Positions 52,548 through 63,312 of a stretch of 64,000 bases of DNA are shown here, piece after piece (position 1 is the stretch's first letter; each line of letters begins with the position of its first letter). The translations under genes and the position numbers were made by a program. Below the pieces are notes generated by a model. The model was given only the letters and a program-made list of their open reading frames with translations, searched no databases and was not told where the DNA came from. The DNA comes from Insulibacter thermoxylanivorax (lineage in GTDB: Bacteria > Bacillota > Bacilli > Paenibacillales > DA-C8): contig NZ_BMAQ01000002.1 of the NCBI RefSeq assembly GCF_015472005.1, positions 42,988 through 106,987 on the forward strand, given 5' to 3'.

Positions 52548-55500
52548 TTGATTAGAAAGGTCATAATTATTGTGTTATGCCTATTCACTATAATGCCATC
52601 AATTTTCCCTCCAATACTCTTAGCAGAAACTCAATATGAACTATGTATTAGATTATATAAAAACAGATTTGATGTACCTCCAGGATTTCCTTACTGCAGC
52701 ACAAACGGATATCCATTTCAGCAAAAGTTATGGGATGACTTAGGAGTTATCGTATACGGAAATCCAGAGCTGTTGCCTTTTAACCAGGGGCCAAGAAACT
52801 TTAAGGCGGGTTACGCTGATCCTCAGCATGAAATAGATTACCCCGATGGGGGCGGTCCTCTTACTCCCAAACATCCGTATTTTACGAAAAACGGGGTTAA
52901 GGGGGAATACCGTTATCTTGGTTATGATCGAAACGGGCAACCTTATGTAAATCCGTATTTCATACCTGATATGAGAGTACAGAAAGGTTCTGAAAGAACT
53001 TGGGTTTACCGTCCGTGGTCTAATCCTCTATTAAAAAACGTTTCTAATCAACCTAGTAATATCAGCCCGATGTTAGCCTCTGTTTATAGAAGTTTAGATG
53101 ATATATACCAACTAAATCGAGTAAACGAAGTCAACAGCATCATCAAATCACAAGCCGTACAAGTCAAGTACTCCACCTTCGCAGAGGATCCGAATAAGAA
53201 CCTATTCGACTACATCTATGTGACGCAGGATCCTACGGTCTGGGCGCCGGGAGCGGGGACGATGTGGTCCATTGACCATACGGGCAAGATCTGGTATTCC
53301 TCGCATGTAATCGACCAGCGGAAGATGAAGTACAACACACCGGTGAAAGCCGGAATCGAACCGGGACCGGGCATCACACCCAATTACAAGATGGAGAAAC
53401 AAATCCACGACACCTTCGAACTCCCTTACCGAGTAAGCGGCAGGCTGCTGGATGATGCCTATTACCATAACCGCTATGATCGGGTGAAGTATTATACAAG
53501 AGATGATGTAAAAAGCTGGGCCCTCACGGTCACCGTTAAGCATCCGGGCAAATCAGCAGTTACCCTTGGCACCTATACAGGCAATGATCTGGTGATTGAC
53601 CACGGCCGAGCTTACGCTTATACGGATGTGAAGATACCGATCCGCAAGCCCGACTATCCCGAAGGGGGAACGATGGTGATCACGGTAACCGCACAGGTCA
53701 CCTTCGGAGACGGGGAGAAGCGGCAACATGTCACCAGTTATCAGCAAGGATTCGGAGTCACCCCGCCGCCTCTGCCGGATCCGCCCGATGAACCCGATGA
53801 CCCCGGCTCTCCATCCCATCCGGGAGGAGGCGATCCGCCTTCGAGCGATCCCGACCCCATATACTGCAGTCCGAACATCGGCGATCACGCCATCGATATC
53901 CTGCCCTTCACCGATGTCTCGGAGACGACGGATCTGTCGCGGGTCAGATCGGTCTATGTTACGGTGAACGGCCAGGTCGTCAGTTATGAGCAGTTTTTCT
54001 CCGGCCGATATATCTTCGGCGATGATGCCGATGGACTGAATCATGTCTATGTGGAGTATCGTTTGAGCTCGGGGCTGAAGTGCACCTTCGACAAGTGGGT
54101 GCTTGTCCATGATTCCAAGCCGCGGGCGGAATTTGATATGGACGGCGGCACTTGGAAGGAGAACCGTACGATCTTCGTGCGGAATACGAGTTCGCAAGCG
54201 GTTGATCCCTATGTGGAAGCTCGTTATCCGATCGTCAGCCATGAGTGGTCGTTCGAGGCGCTGGATGGCAGCACCGGCGAGCGCAAGATGGGAACGGACA
54301 CGGATCTCTACAAGGAATTGATGTACACCAAGCCCGGACGCTATCAGATCTCGCTTACGACGACCAACGCCCTTGGTAGAGTATCGGATGCCTACGTGGT
54401 CCAGTTCAGCATCATCGAGGACGTGCCGCCGGCGATTATCCAGCATGCATACTCGAGCGAAGCGGCGCGCGGCGAGACTATTACCTTCTACAACCATGTG
54501 GTCAGCATCGACGGCGATGAGATCGTAAACGAAGTGCATCGCATCTATTATGACGAGCGGGGCGACGAGTCTTACAGCAAACTGGTCGATACGATCTTCG
54601 GTCCCCTCACGGAATACACGCCGAGGCACGGTCTTGGTCAGTATAAGGTGGTTACGACGGCTGAAGAGGTGTTCGGCCAACTGACGCTCACACAGCATCT
54701 TACGGAAGACAGCAAGCGTTCTTCGGCGTCGGAGACCTATTTTAAGGTAGAGAATTATATCCCTTACGCAGACATCTACGCGGATCTCCCCTATGAACAG
54801 GCGGAAGTCGAGATCTTCTTCATGCTGGACAAGAACTTGGCACAAGCGAAGATCGATTATGTGAATCAGAACGTCATAGGCATCACGAATCGCTTCCGAC
54901 AGGAGTCCTTGGATCCGCTCGTCAAAAAATGGGATATGAAAACCTATACCTACTCTAAATCCGTCAGCACATCAAGGAACACAGGAAGCAGTTATCCCAG
55001 CTCGACCTACTATTATGATCAGGAGGGTTACAGCGGCACGCTGCAGCGCTACAGTGTCAGCAACAATCCCTATACAACCCATCACACGCGAACTGAAACG
55101 GTCACAGAGAACAGAACCTATTATGAATATACTTGTTCCAAAACCTGGCCGGGTTCACCCTGGATGCTGTGGGATGTGAAGGTATGCGGCAATCACACAG
55201 AAGATATGTGGTACAAAGTCGTTACCGAGACGATCACGAGGACAATCGAGGTTCCATATACGATCACCCACGACAATTACACAGGGTACTACAGCGGCAC
55301 CGTTTACCGCCATGTCCGCGAGCCTTACCGCACGCCTTGGGAAAGCACGACTTCTGCTAAGTACATCGTATATATCAGCGACGGTAATATCAGCGAGCCG
55401 GCAGACTTCACGAACGTTGTCCAGAAGTCCGATGCGCAGGTGATCTTGGCAGGGAAATCGAGTATCCGGAATCAAGCTCCCCATGATCATTACATCACCA

Positions 55501-57479
55501 ACAACGGTCAATCGATCGAATCCATCATTCAAACCGTTGTGGAGAAAATCGCAGCTCTGAATCCGCCCCGTGCCTCAATGACCGTGCTGGTCAATCAGCC
55601 GTTCACGATGCATACGATCGAGATCGATCCGGAGGATGATCCGATCATCCAGCCGCAGACGTTATACGTGCATGACCCGAACTATTACGATAACCCCCAA
55701 GGTCGCGCTTCCTATGCCGTATCTGAATATGATGCGAATCATTACCAATCCCAGCTGCTCCGCAACAGTCTGGACAAACCCGGGCTGTATACGATCTACC
55801 GCAGGGTTAGAGACAATCCCGTCAGCAAACCGCAGTATTCCTATTACTCCAACGAAGCCTATATGAGCATCGCCGCCCATCGCAAGCCGATCGCACAAGC
55901 GGTGTTGGACTGGACCTATAACCCTGCAACCGGACTCTATGAGACGACTTGGGTGGATCAATCCTATGATCTGGATCATCAATATCGGGATCCGCAGCGG
56001 GGCATACGGGAGAGGAAGATACGGTTTAGGAGGAACAGCGGTGAATGGCTGTATTATATTCCAGATGAATTGACAGCGGGGAGCTACGAATTGGAATATA
56101 CCGTCCGTGATATCGAGGGTGCTTGGTCGGATCCCTACAAGCTGACCTTCACGCTCGCTGAGGAGCCGCCGCCGCAGATCGATGCGAAGGCGCGGGCAGA
56201 GCTGGCTAGGTTCAGCTTGCGCAATATTCCAGCCAGTGAACAATTGCGAATCTATGAGATCTGGACGAGATATCCTTATCGGCATGATTTGGAAGTAGCG
56301 ATCTATAACAGCGCAGCAACGACTCGAATGACGACCCCGGTGACCGTGGCCAATCATACGGGGACGAAGCGGGGGAGCGACATCTACTGGGAGGATATCG
56401 TCTATACGATTCCAGAGACGCTGCCGGATGGGCAGTATGTTTTACGCCTAAGCGCTGTTGGACAGAATGGGATTAGAGCGGACATCGATTTCCCGATTCG
56501 CGTGAACACCCCGATTAATCTTGTGCCGAATCTGGCATCAGAATTGTTAACAGGAGAACTCACCGCCCTGGAAGCAACTACGAGCAAATATGCAAGCAGC
56601 GTTACCGTTACGATGTTCAGAGGTACGAGATATGAGAACAGACAAGAGCTTGCAGGAACGCGAAAGGGTGACTTGAAGACATGGCATGCATCCTACCAAG
56701 TTCCGGTGATTCCTGACGGACATTATCAGGTCAGATTTACGGCTGTTACACCCAACGGCAATTCGCAGTCCATCGATCGGACTGTAGAAGTGATCAATAA
56801 TCGTCCGCCCGTTGCAGATTTTACTTGGTCGCCCAGCACGATCTGGGAAGGGGACACGGTATCCTTTAGCAATCGATCTTATGATCCCGACGGGGATCCG
56901 CTCACCTATTCCTGGCGTATCACTTATCCGGATGGGACGGTATATACATCGAATAAGCAGCATATTGAACTGCGCTTAACACAGATTGGAAATCACGCTG
57001 TTCAATTGACGGTATCCGACGGAAGGTTTACGGATATGAAGCAGGCGGTTTTGGCGGTACGAGAATTGACCCTTGGTGCCGATGTGCATCATACGGATCA
57101 CTGGTACGAGCACCATCGTGAGGCAGGACATGAGACGGAGGTGCATCCGAAGGATTATTACTCGGGTGAAAAATTCCTGTTAAACGCCATGACGTCTCCC
57201 GTCCCTGTTCAGCGAGTGAGTGCTGTATTGGTCGCTGTTGATCGGCAGGGGCAGCCGGTGCAGGTGGAGACCGTACTAGAAAGTGTTCGGGACAGTGAAC
57301 ATTACAAGGGTGAACTTTATGATGAGTCCTTCTCCTCACTGGACGAGGGTTTGGCGGTCGGCCTGCATGCTGTTAAGTTCCGTGTTCGCTATATGAATGG
57401 AACGGTGAAGACGGCGATCGTTCCTATTCGCATCATCGGGCACGTGTTGGAATCGGCGGGGGTTCATCGGAGGCAGTGA
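52548..57479 (+). CDS. giant multidomain extracellular protein with PKD and VWA-like regions
   Basis: A 1643-residue exported protein with signal peptide (about residues 1-27), an AT-rich N-terminal region of about 200 residues, a Pro-rich linker (PPPLPDPPDEPDDPGSPSHP, about 410), PKD-like segments, a probable VWA-like domain whose first strand reads EVEIFFMLDKN and later VYISDGN, and a clear PKD domain near the C-terminus (PPVADFTWSPSTIWEGDTVS, DPDGDPLTYSW). The TTG start at 52548 follows AAGGCGGTGA; TTG 52542 is alternative. Similar giant secreted proteins occur in Paenibacillaceae. A surface or adhesion role is inferred. Confidence 0.8.
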   Translation: MIRKVIIIVLCLFTIMPSIFPPILLAETQYELCIRLYKNRFDVPPGFPYCSTNGYPFQQKLWDDLGVIVYGNPELLPFNQGPRNFKAGYADPQHEIDYPDGGGPLTPKHPYFTKNGVKGEYRYLGYDRNGQPYVNPYFIPDMRVQKGSERTWVYRPWSNPLLKNVSNQPSNISPMLASVYRSLDDIYQLNRVNEVNSIIKSQAVQVKYSTFAEDPNKNLFDYIYVTQDPTVWAPGAGTMWSIDHTGKIWYSSHVIDQRKMKYNTPVKAGIEPGPGITPNYKMEKQIHDTFELPYRVSGRLLDDAYYHNRYDRVKYYTRDDVKSWALTVTVKHPGKSAVTLGTYTGNDLVIDHGRAYAYTDVKIPIRKPDYPEGGTMVITVTAQVTFGDGEKRQHVTSYQQGFGVTPPPLPDPPDEPDDPGSPSHPGGGDPPSSDPDPIYCSPNIGDHAIDILPFTDVSETTDLSRVRSVYVTVNGQVVSYEQFFSGRYIFGDDADGLNHVYVEYRLSSGLKCTFDKWVLVHDSKPRAEFDMDGGTWKENRTIFVRNTSSQAVDPYVEARYPIVSHEWSFEALDGSTGERKMGTDTDLYKELMYTKPGRYQISLTTTNALGRVSDAYVVQFSIIEDVPPAIIQHAYSSEAARGETITFYNHVVSIDGDEIVNEVHRIYYDERGDESYSKLVDTIFGPLTEYTPRHGLGQYKVVTTAEEVFGQLTLTQHLTEDSKRSSASETYFKVENYIPYADIYADLPYEQAEVEIFFMLDKNLAQAKIDYVNQNVIGITNRFRQESLDPLVKKWDMKTYTYSKSVSTSRNTGSSYPSSTYYYDQEGYSGTLQRYSVSNNPYTTHHTRTETVTENRTYYEYTCSKTWPGSPWMLWDVKVCGNHTEDMWYKVVTETITRTIEVPYTITHDNYTGYYSGTVYRHVREPYRTPWESTTSAKYIVYISDGNISEPADFTNVVQKSDAQVILAGKSSIRNQAPHDHYITNNGQSIESIIQTVVEKIAALNPPRASMTVLVNQPFTMHTIEIDPEDDPIIQPQTLYVHDPNYYDNPQGRASYAVSEYDANHYQSQLLRNSLDKPGLYTIYRRVRDNPVSKPQYSYYSNEAYMSIAAHRKPIAQAVLDWTYNPATGLYETTWVDQSYDLDHQYRDPQRGIRERKIRFRRNSGEWLYYIPDELTAGSYELEYTVRDIEGAWSDPYKLTFTLAEEPPPQIDAKARAELARFSLRNIPASEQLRIYEIWTRYPYRHDLEVAIYNSAATTRMTTPVTVANHTGTKRGSDIYWEDIVYTIPETLPDGQYVLRLSAVGQNGIRADIDFPIRVNTPINLVPNLASELLTGELTALEATTSKYASSVTVTMFRGTRYENRQELAGTRKGDLKTWHASYQVPVIPDGHYQVRFTAVTPNGNSQSIDRTVEVINNRPPVADFTWSPSTIWEGDTVSFSNRSYDPDGDPLTYSWRITYPDGTVYTSNKQHIELRLTQIGNHAVQLTVSDGRFTDMKQAVLAVRELTLGADVHHTDHWYEHHREAGHETEVHPKDYYSGEKFLLNAMTSPVPVQRVSAVLVAVDRQGQPVQVETVLESVRDSEHYKGELYDESFSSLDEGLAVGLHAVKFRVRYMNGTVKTAIVPIRIIGHVLESAGVHRRQ

Positions 57480-57568
57480 AGATTTTTGGCCAATAATTTG
57501 GTACAATGTGCAAGTATGAACCATCTTGGACGATTGAGATACTTACCAACTAGAAGGAGAATGATCGA

Positions 57569-58288
57569 ATGTTTCTGCCAGTCTTAAAGTTGAATTCCGA
57601 AGATTTGCCTGACCGCGCTGTCGTCTGCGGCGACCCCGGCAGAGCGAAATTGATCGCTGATCGTATGGAAGATGCGAAGGAACTGGCTTATAACCGGGAA
57701 TACCGCACCTTCGTCGGCACGTATCAGGGGGTTTGTATCGCGGTTGTCAGCCACGGTGTCGGCTGTCCGGGGGCAGCGGTGTGCTTCGAAGAGCTGATCC
57801 GCGGCGGTGTGAAGACCTTGATCCGCGTTGGCACAGCCGGTTCCTATACTCAGGATCTGCCTCCCGGAAGCCTCGTCGTCAGCACGGCGGCGGTACGCAC
57901 GGACGGCTTGACCGCACAGCTGGTACCGGAAGGATTCCCTGCTGTGGCTGATCCGGAACTGGCTTTGGCCCTCTACAACCAAGCTTCGCAAGTAGAAGGA
58001 ATCAACACGGCCAAGGGAATCACCTTAACCTTGGACGTGTTCTATAACGGTGTCGTGGAATTCCCGCACAAACTGTACAAACAAGCAGGCGTTCTCGCGG
58101 TGGAGATGGAGATCTCCGCGCTCTATACCATTGCTTCGCTTCGCGGAGCCAAAGCGGCTGCCATCGTTGCCACCGACGGTTATGCCGATGCGGATCTGGC
58201 GGATGTCTATGATCCTTATACCGACGCAGTCAGCAAAGCTGTGGAAGCGGAGATGGATATTGCGCTGCGCACATTAGCATCGCTGTAA
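57569..58288 (+). CDS. nucleoside phosphorylase (uridine phosphorylase-like)
   Basis: A 239-residue PNP/UDP family enzyme. It has VVCGDPGRAKLIADRM (phosphate site), VSHGVGCPGAAVCFEELI, LIRVGTAGSYTQDLPPG (family signature) and VLAVEMEISALYTIASLRG (ribose and base site). It cleaves a nucleoside with phosphate in the cytosol for salvage. GAAGGAGAATG precedes the start; TACAAT at 57501-57506 may be the -10. Confidence 0.9.
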   Translation: MFLPVLKLNSEDLPDRAVVCGDPGRAKLIADRMEDAKELAYNREYRTFVGTYQGVCIAVVSHGVGCPGAAVCFEELIRGGVKTLIRVGTAGSYTQDLPPGSLVVSTAAVRTDGLTAQLVPEGFPAVADPELALALYNQASQVEGINTAKGITLTLDVFYNGVVEFPHKLYKQAGVLAVEMEISALYTIASLRGAKAAAIVATDGYADADLADVYDPYTDAVSKAVEAEMDIALRTLASL

Positions 58289-58379
58289 TTGCGACTGTGC
58301 ATTTCTCTTGATGCAACTGATCGATACAGCAAGCGGCGGCCGAGGAAAGCTGGATGTGAGTGGAGGGAGGAGATAGAAT

Positions 58380-60629
58380 ATGTGGGTAAGTCTTCGGATC
58401 AAGATGCTGCAGTATGATACTCCAAGCAGTTGGTCCGCCTCCGTTGGTCTATGGTTGTCTACAGCTGTATGGTTCGTGTTGTTGGCTTTGGGGATGCCGA
58501 CGGGCATTGGCCGAGGTTTCGATATACTCGTCGCTTTGCTCATCCATATGATCGGATCCAGTGCAAGCATCGGCATCCTCTCATTGCTCCTGCTGCCCGT
58601 GCACCGAGCTATTCCACGCGTATACCTAGGAACATTCCTCTATTCGCTGCCGGTAACCTTTGCGATTATGTACTACTCCGTGGACTTCGATGCCATCGCT
58701 TCGCTTGTCATCAGTATGGGATCAGTAGTCTGCGGATCGGCAGCCGGCGTATTGCTGCATTTGATCTTCGACCGCATGTCCCGGCCGCGGACTCGTTTGA
58801 TCTCGCTCATGATGATGTGCATTTTTGTTGTTTTGGTAAGTTCCAAGTGGATTCTTCCCGTAACCAGCGGATCGTTACCGCCTGAAGATGAAGCAGCAAT
58901 CTACAGCACATCTGCGGCAGCAAGTGATGCCGAAGAATTATCGATGACCGCTGACAATCCTGCGCTGCCCGGTGAGATGGCTTATACCATATTCACCTAT
59001 GGCAGCGGCAGCGACAAACACCGTCCGGAGTTCGCAGAGGCAGTGACGCTGCACTCCCGCTCTGTGGATGCTTCGGACTATATTCAGGATTGGCCGGAGT
59101 GGCGAAGGATCTTCTGGGGCTTCGACGAATCAGAACTTCCGCTGAACGGCAGGGTGTGGATGCCCGAGGGAGAAGGACCCTATCCGCTGGTCTTGATCGT
59201 CCACGGCAACCATACGATGGAGAAATTCTCCGATGACGGTTATGCGTACCTCGGTGAACTGCTGGCCAGTCGAGGAATGATCGCGATCTCCGTCGATCAG
59301 AACTTCTTGAATTACTCTTATTGGTCCGGCATCCCTAATGATAACTACAAGCTGCGGACCTGGATCTTGTTGCAGCATATCCGAGAGTTAGGGCATTTTA
59401 ATGAACAGCCGGGCAATCCCTTCTATGGGCAGATCGATATGCATCAGATCGCCCTCGTCGGCCACTCGCGAGGCGGTCAGGCAGCGGCGATGGCGGCGGA
59501 TGCAAGCCGCTGGTTCGGCGAAGAGGACGCGCTGCCCGCTCCGGAAGATTATACGATTCAAGCCGTAGCAGCGATCGCTCCGACAGATGTGAATGTCGAT
59601 CACAAAGCCCCTTATCTGCATGATGTCTATTACCTTACGATCTACGGCGGACGGGATGCGGATGTCAACACGCTAAATGGCGATGAACAATATTCCCGCA
59701 CGACTTTCTCAGATCCCCATCGGTTCAAATCCGCGTTATTCATCGAGAGTGCGAATCACAGTTATTTTAATGAATCGTGGGGGCCGTATGATCTTGCGCT
59801 GCCTGAAGGGGTGTTTCTGAATCAGCAGGATACGATGCCGCGAGAAAAGCAAGAAGAGGTCACGAAGCTGTATGTATCAGCTTTCTTAGAGATCGTCTTC
59901 CACGATAAACGGGAATATATGCCTATGTTCCGTGATTTCCGTGCGGCCGGTGATTGGCTGCCCGAACATTCGCGGTACTTCAACCGCTTCGAAAGCGGGG
60001 CATTCCTGCCGCTTCATGATTTTGAGCATGTTGACAGCGACATCATCGCCATGGACGGTTCGGAGATTACAGCGAAGGGATTCACCGTATGGGAAGTGCA
60101 GGATGTGAATAATAAGAACGGCGTTTCCAAAGGGACAAAAGGCGCCGTGCTTGAATGGGAAGAGCAGGCGGAATTCACCATCGAACTGTCAGAACAGTAC
60201 CGGGATAAGCTGCTGGAAGCCATCGAAGACCCATCGGAAGCGGTATTCACCTTCTCGATCATGAATGCTGAACATGAATTGGAAACGACTGATTCTGCTC
60301 TGTCCCCTGAGCTGGAGATTATCGTTGAACTTGAAGACCTGGACGGCGCTTCGGTTCATATCCCCTTGGATGATTATTCTCATATCCTGACGATGCCGAA
60401 GACGCAGTATACCGTGTTTCCTTTGCTGGAGGATCGGCTGCGGGACGGCAAGTACAAGAATCATCTGACACCGGTGTTCCAGACGGTGGAGATTTCGATC
60501 GAGCAGTTGGATTTAGAACAAACGGATTTTGAGCCGGGGCGTTTGGAGCGGATTACGTTTTATTTTGATGAAGGGCCTTCGAGATTTGTGCTGGATGACA
60601 TCGGTTTCGTCGAGGAAAGATATCTCTGA
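58380..60629 (+). CDS. membrane-anchored alpha/beta hydrolase with C-terminal domain
   Basis: A 749-residue protein: about five membrane segments (to about residue 165), then an alpha/beta hydrolase domain (LVLIVHGNHTM oxyanion strand, GHSRGG nucleophile elbow, acid and His in the following loops such as SANHSYFN), then a beta-rich C-terminal domain of about 200 residues. The order resembles membrane-bound polyester or ester hydrolases with carbohydrate-binding-like tails. The substrate is unknown. GGGAGGAG precedes the start. Confidence 0.8.
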   Translation: MWVSLRIKMLQYDTPSSWSASVGLWLSTAVWFVLLALGMPTGIGRGFDILVALLIHMIGSSASIGILSLLLLPVHRAIPRVYLGTFLYSLPVTFAIMYYSVDFDAIASLVISMGSVVCGSAAGVLLHLIFDRMSRPRTRLISLMMMCIFVVLVSSKWILPVTSGSLPPEDEAAIYSTSAAASDAEELSMTADNPALPGEMAYTIFTYGSGSDKHRPEFAEAVTLHSRSVDASDYIQDWPEWRRIFWGFDESELPLNGRVWMPEGEGPYPLVLIVHGNHTMEKFSDDGYAYLGELLASRGMIAISVDQNFLNYSYWSGIPNDNYKLRTWILLQHIRELGHFNEQPGNPFYGQIDMHQIALVGHSRGGQAAAMAADASRWFGEEDALPAPEDYTIQAVAAIAPTDVNVDHKAPYLHDVYYLTIYGGRDADVNTLNGDEQYSRTTFSDPHRFKSALFIESANHSYFNESWGPYDLALPEGVFLNQQDTMPREKQEEVTKLYVSAFLEIVFHDKREYMPMFRDFRAAGDWLPEHSRYFNRFESGAFLPLHDFEHVDSDIIAMDGSEITAKGFTVWEVQDVNNKNGVSKGTKGAVLEWEEQAEFTIELSEQYRDKLLEAIEDPSEAVFTFSIMNAEHELETTDSALSPELEIIVELEDLDGASVHIPLDDYSHILTMPKTQYTVFPLLEDRLRDGKYKNHLTPVFQTVEISIEQLDLEQTDFEPGRLERITFYFDEGPSRFVLDDIGFVEERYL

Positions 60630-60888
60630 TTCCAACATCCAGGATCGGTTCCTTGGGTTAATTGCTTATGGAACCCCGAACACCGCATCAAGTAAAAAGA
60701 TGATCACGGCATCGTGGACCGGAATGAACGAGGCAGACCGAATCAGCCATCGGGATTCTGTCAGCGACAGAAGAATAATCAAAGTAAGTTAGAAAGATAG
60801 ATCATCGAATTAAGATTCGAATGAAGAAAATCGAAATGAACCTAGCGAAACCTTACTTGTTTGATGTATAATATTGTATAATAGTAAT

Positions 60889-62472
60889 CCTGAATTTCGA
60901 AAGTATCGCTCTTTGAAAACATGAAAAGTGCCCCTAATCTTTGGTAGAATGGTGTTTGCAGACAACATCACCCACAAAGAGAGGAGCACCTTTCAGGTGA
61001 AGTCTACCACACCCGTCAGCAAAATCAAGACTGAATTTTCCTTGGAGAATGCCACCAGCTTCGGTGGCGTCAAAATCTTTCTGGAGTACCTGGAGAAAAT
61101 CAAGCTTTCCCAGGCATTACGCGGGTTGTCGTGTGGGAAAGCTCACAACTCGTTATTTCCGGTTTATCGCATTCTGCTTTACCTCATCGTTGGATGGATG
61201 CTTGGCTGCGAGCGGCTCTTTCATTTTCGCAAACTGCAGCACGACTCGCTTCTAAAGCGATTTCTCGGTGGGCGATGCCCACACCACTCCTTACTGTATA
61301 AAGAACTGATCCGTCTGAGAACATCTTGCCCCCATTTTCGATCGGAACTGCGAACGCTCAATCAGATAGTCATTCAGCCCTGCCTGCCGTCAGCGCTCAT
61401 CCTGGATCTGGACTCCACGGTGGAAACCGTATACGGCGATCAGGCTGGCGCTGCGAAAGGCACAAACCCACATAAGCCCGGCCGCAAAAGCTACCACCCA
61501 CTGCTGGCATTTGAGGGGCAGTCCCGTCTGTGCCTTAATGCTGTCCTCCGATCAGGGAACACGCATTCCTCTACGGATGCCGCTTCGTTCTTGAACGAAA
61601 CATTCGAACTCCTTGGCAAACGCCCGGTGAAATATGCCAGATTCGACAAGGGCTTCGGCGGCGAAGATTTCTATAGCCTGTGGTAAAGCAAGAACATCGG
61701 CTATGTCGGCAAGTTGAAGTGGACAAAGCGCCTTGCGGCAGAGGTTGCGGCCTGCCGGTACTGGAAACGATTTGTCGATGAAGACTGGATCATCGAAGGG
61801 ATTACACTGATCTACAAGGCGACATCCTGGAAAAAGCCTCGCCGCGTTGTAGTTATACGCAAAACGCAAGTCATCGAAGACGGGCAAGCCTGTCTGGTGC
61901 TGGACACCGATTGGCAATATGAAGCGATCGTGACCAATCTGGAATGGGAGCCGATTGACCTATGGCGGTTCTACAACCAGCGCTGCTCGATGGAGAACTA
62001 TATCAAGGAAGCCAAACATGGTTTCTCGATTAACCGGATCGCGACCAGCGATTTTGAGGCGAATGAAATCGACCTGCTGGTCAAACTACTGGCGTATAAC
62101 CTGTTCGAACGGTTCAAGCGTGACTGCTGTGAGCCGGTTCATCAAGGTTACACGATTGCCCGTTTCCGGCTGGAGTTCTTTCATTGCGCCGCGACGCTGA
62201 TTCGGCACAGCCGCAATGTGATTCTCAAGCTCGCGAAGGATTTTGCGAATCGGCATGTCTGGAAGCGAATCGAAGCCAGAATCGCCATACTGGAATGACT
62301 TCTTCCTCAATTTTACATGGAAACCGAGAAGCCTCTTCAATGGGGAGGGGGAAGAACCATCCGCATACGCAGGATCGGACTCGATTCTACTGGAAAATCC
62401 CCTTCTTTTTACAGCTGATGTGACGTTTGGTTCATGCCCGGTCCTTGATATCATGGGCTTTCGAAATTCAGG
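60889..62472 (+). mobile_element. IS1380-family insertion sequence, copy 1
   Basis: Terminal inverted repeats CCTGAATTTCGAAAG (60889-60903) and CTTTCGAAATTCAGG (62458-62472) bound a 1584-base element with one transposase frame. Flanking 4-base duplications do not match (TAAT / TTTA), so the copy may be old or rearranged. Confidence 0.85.
60997..62298 (+). pseudogene. IS1380 transposase, interrupted by a stop codon
   Basis: GTG start at 60997 (GAGGAG upstream) reads FSLENATSFGGVKIFLEYL, then DLDSTVETVYGDQAGAAKG (DDE region) and RFDKGFGGEDFY; TAA at 61684 interrupts in frame, and the second half (LVLDTDWQYEAIVTN, FYNQRCSMENYIKEAKHGF with the catalytic Glu) continues in the same frame to 62298. 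One base change would restore it. The transposase of copy 2 at 63825 is intact as far as visible. Confidence 0.85.
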
Positions 62473-62847
62473 TTTAACAATCGTCCCCCGTCGGGGTCAT
62501 CGTCAAAGAAACGTCTGGATTGCCGTTGGATGCATTATCTTGGATATGCATTTGTTGGTTATAATGGGGGTATCATTGTTTGGCAGTTTGTGATTGAACA
62601 GCTCGGTAGGAGAATGATGGCTGATCGAAACAAGAAAGATCATGAATAACGTGGTGAGATAGATGCGTAAAAATTTGCTCAATCAACTTATGAGGCAAAA
62701 GCAGTATTAACCAGGCTATAGTAATAAGTTATCGAGAAACCAAAATTAGTACTATTATTCATTTATATATAAAAGGTGGAAAGAAACTAGTATTTATGAT
62801 AATATACTTATGGATCTTCCAAATTTTAGAAATTGAGGAAGGTATGA
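62473..62847. other. AT-rich gap upstream of the IS-flanked pair
   Basis: 375 bases without a gene. A TATAAT box lies at 62560-62565; AT-rich words near 62780-62815 may include another promoter. No repeats seen. Confidence 0.4.
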
Positions 62848-63288
62848 ATGTTTAGAAAAAGGGTAATAGTACTAATCTTGGCTATTTCGACGTTGAGTTT
62901 TTTACTTCCTTCTGGTGCTTTTGCTGCTTCAAATATTTCAAATCTTGAAATCGATCAACGGATCATTTATCCGGGCGATGATGGTATAGTAGAACCACAA
63001 GGAATCAAAAGATGGATTGCGCAGCAAACAATTAAGGCAGTAGCTTGGGCATTAAGGAACGGAGGTTCATTAATAGACGATATCGCTAGTCAACTCGGAG
63101 CTAAAGAAGCGAAGTATTTTACAAAGCATCTTGATGATATTGCTGATGTATTAGACGAGCTTGCGAAACAATCCCAAGTTCTTGAACAGACTATCATTGA
63201 TCAGATTGCAGGGGCTCTTTACGACCTGGGTGTACCTCTTTCGACAGCCCGAACAATTGCCAACATATTTACATTCTTGGCATTCTGA
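62848..63288 (+). CDS. secreted hydrophobic protein (bacteriocin-like), unknown
   Basis: A 146-residue protein with a clear signal peptide (MFRKRVIVLILAISTLSFLL ... GAFA) and a mature part of about 120 residues. The mature part begins with SNISNLEIDQ and has helical, hydrophobic stretches (TIKAVAWALRNGGSLIDDI, IADVLDELAKQSQVLEQTII, LSTARTIANIFTFLAF). No Cys or known motif. GAGGAAGG precedes ATG 62848. It is AT-rich and followed, 24 bases later, by a small cytosolic protein gene. Secretion plus amphipathic helices plus a downstream partner resembles toxin-immunity pairs; that is hypothesis. Confidence 0.6.
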   Translation: MFRKRVIVLILAISTLSFLLPSGAFAASNISNLEIDQRIIYPGDDGIVEPQGIKRWIAQQTIKAVAWALRNGGSLIDDIASQLGAKEAKYFTKHLDDIADVLDELAKQSQVLEQTIIDQIAGALYDLGVPLSTARTIANIFTFLAF

Positions 63289-63312
63289 AAATGTGAAGAT
63301 GAGGAGCGTATT

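Noticed and set aside
53553..54845. 430-residue minus-strand frame
   Set aside because: Antisense of the giant surface protein; no ribosome binding site.
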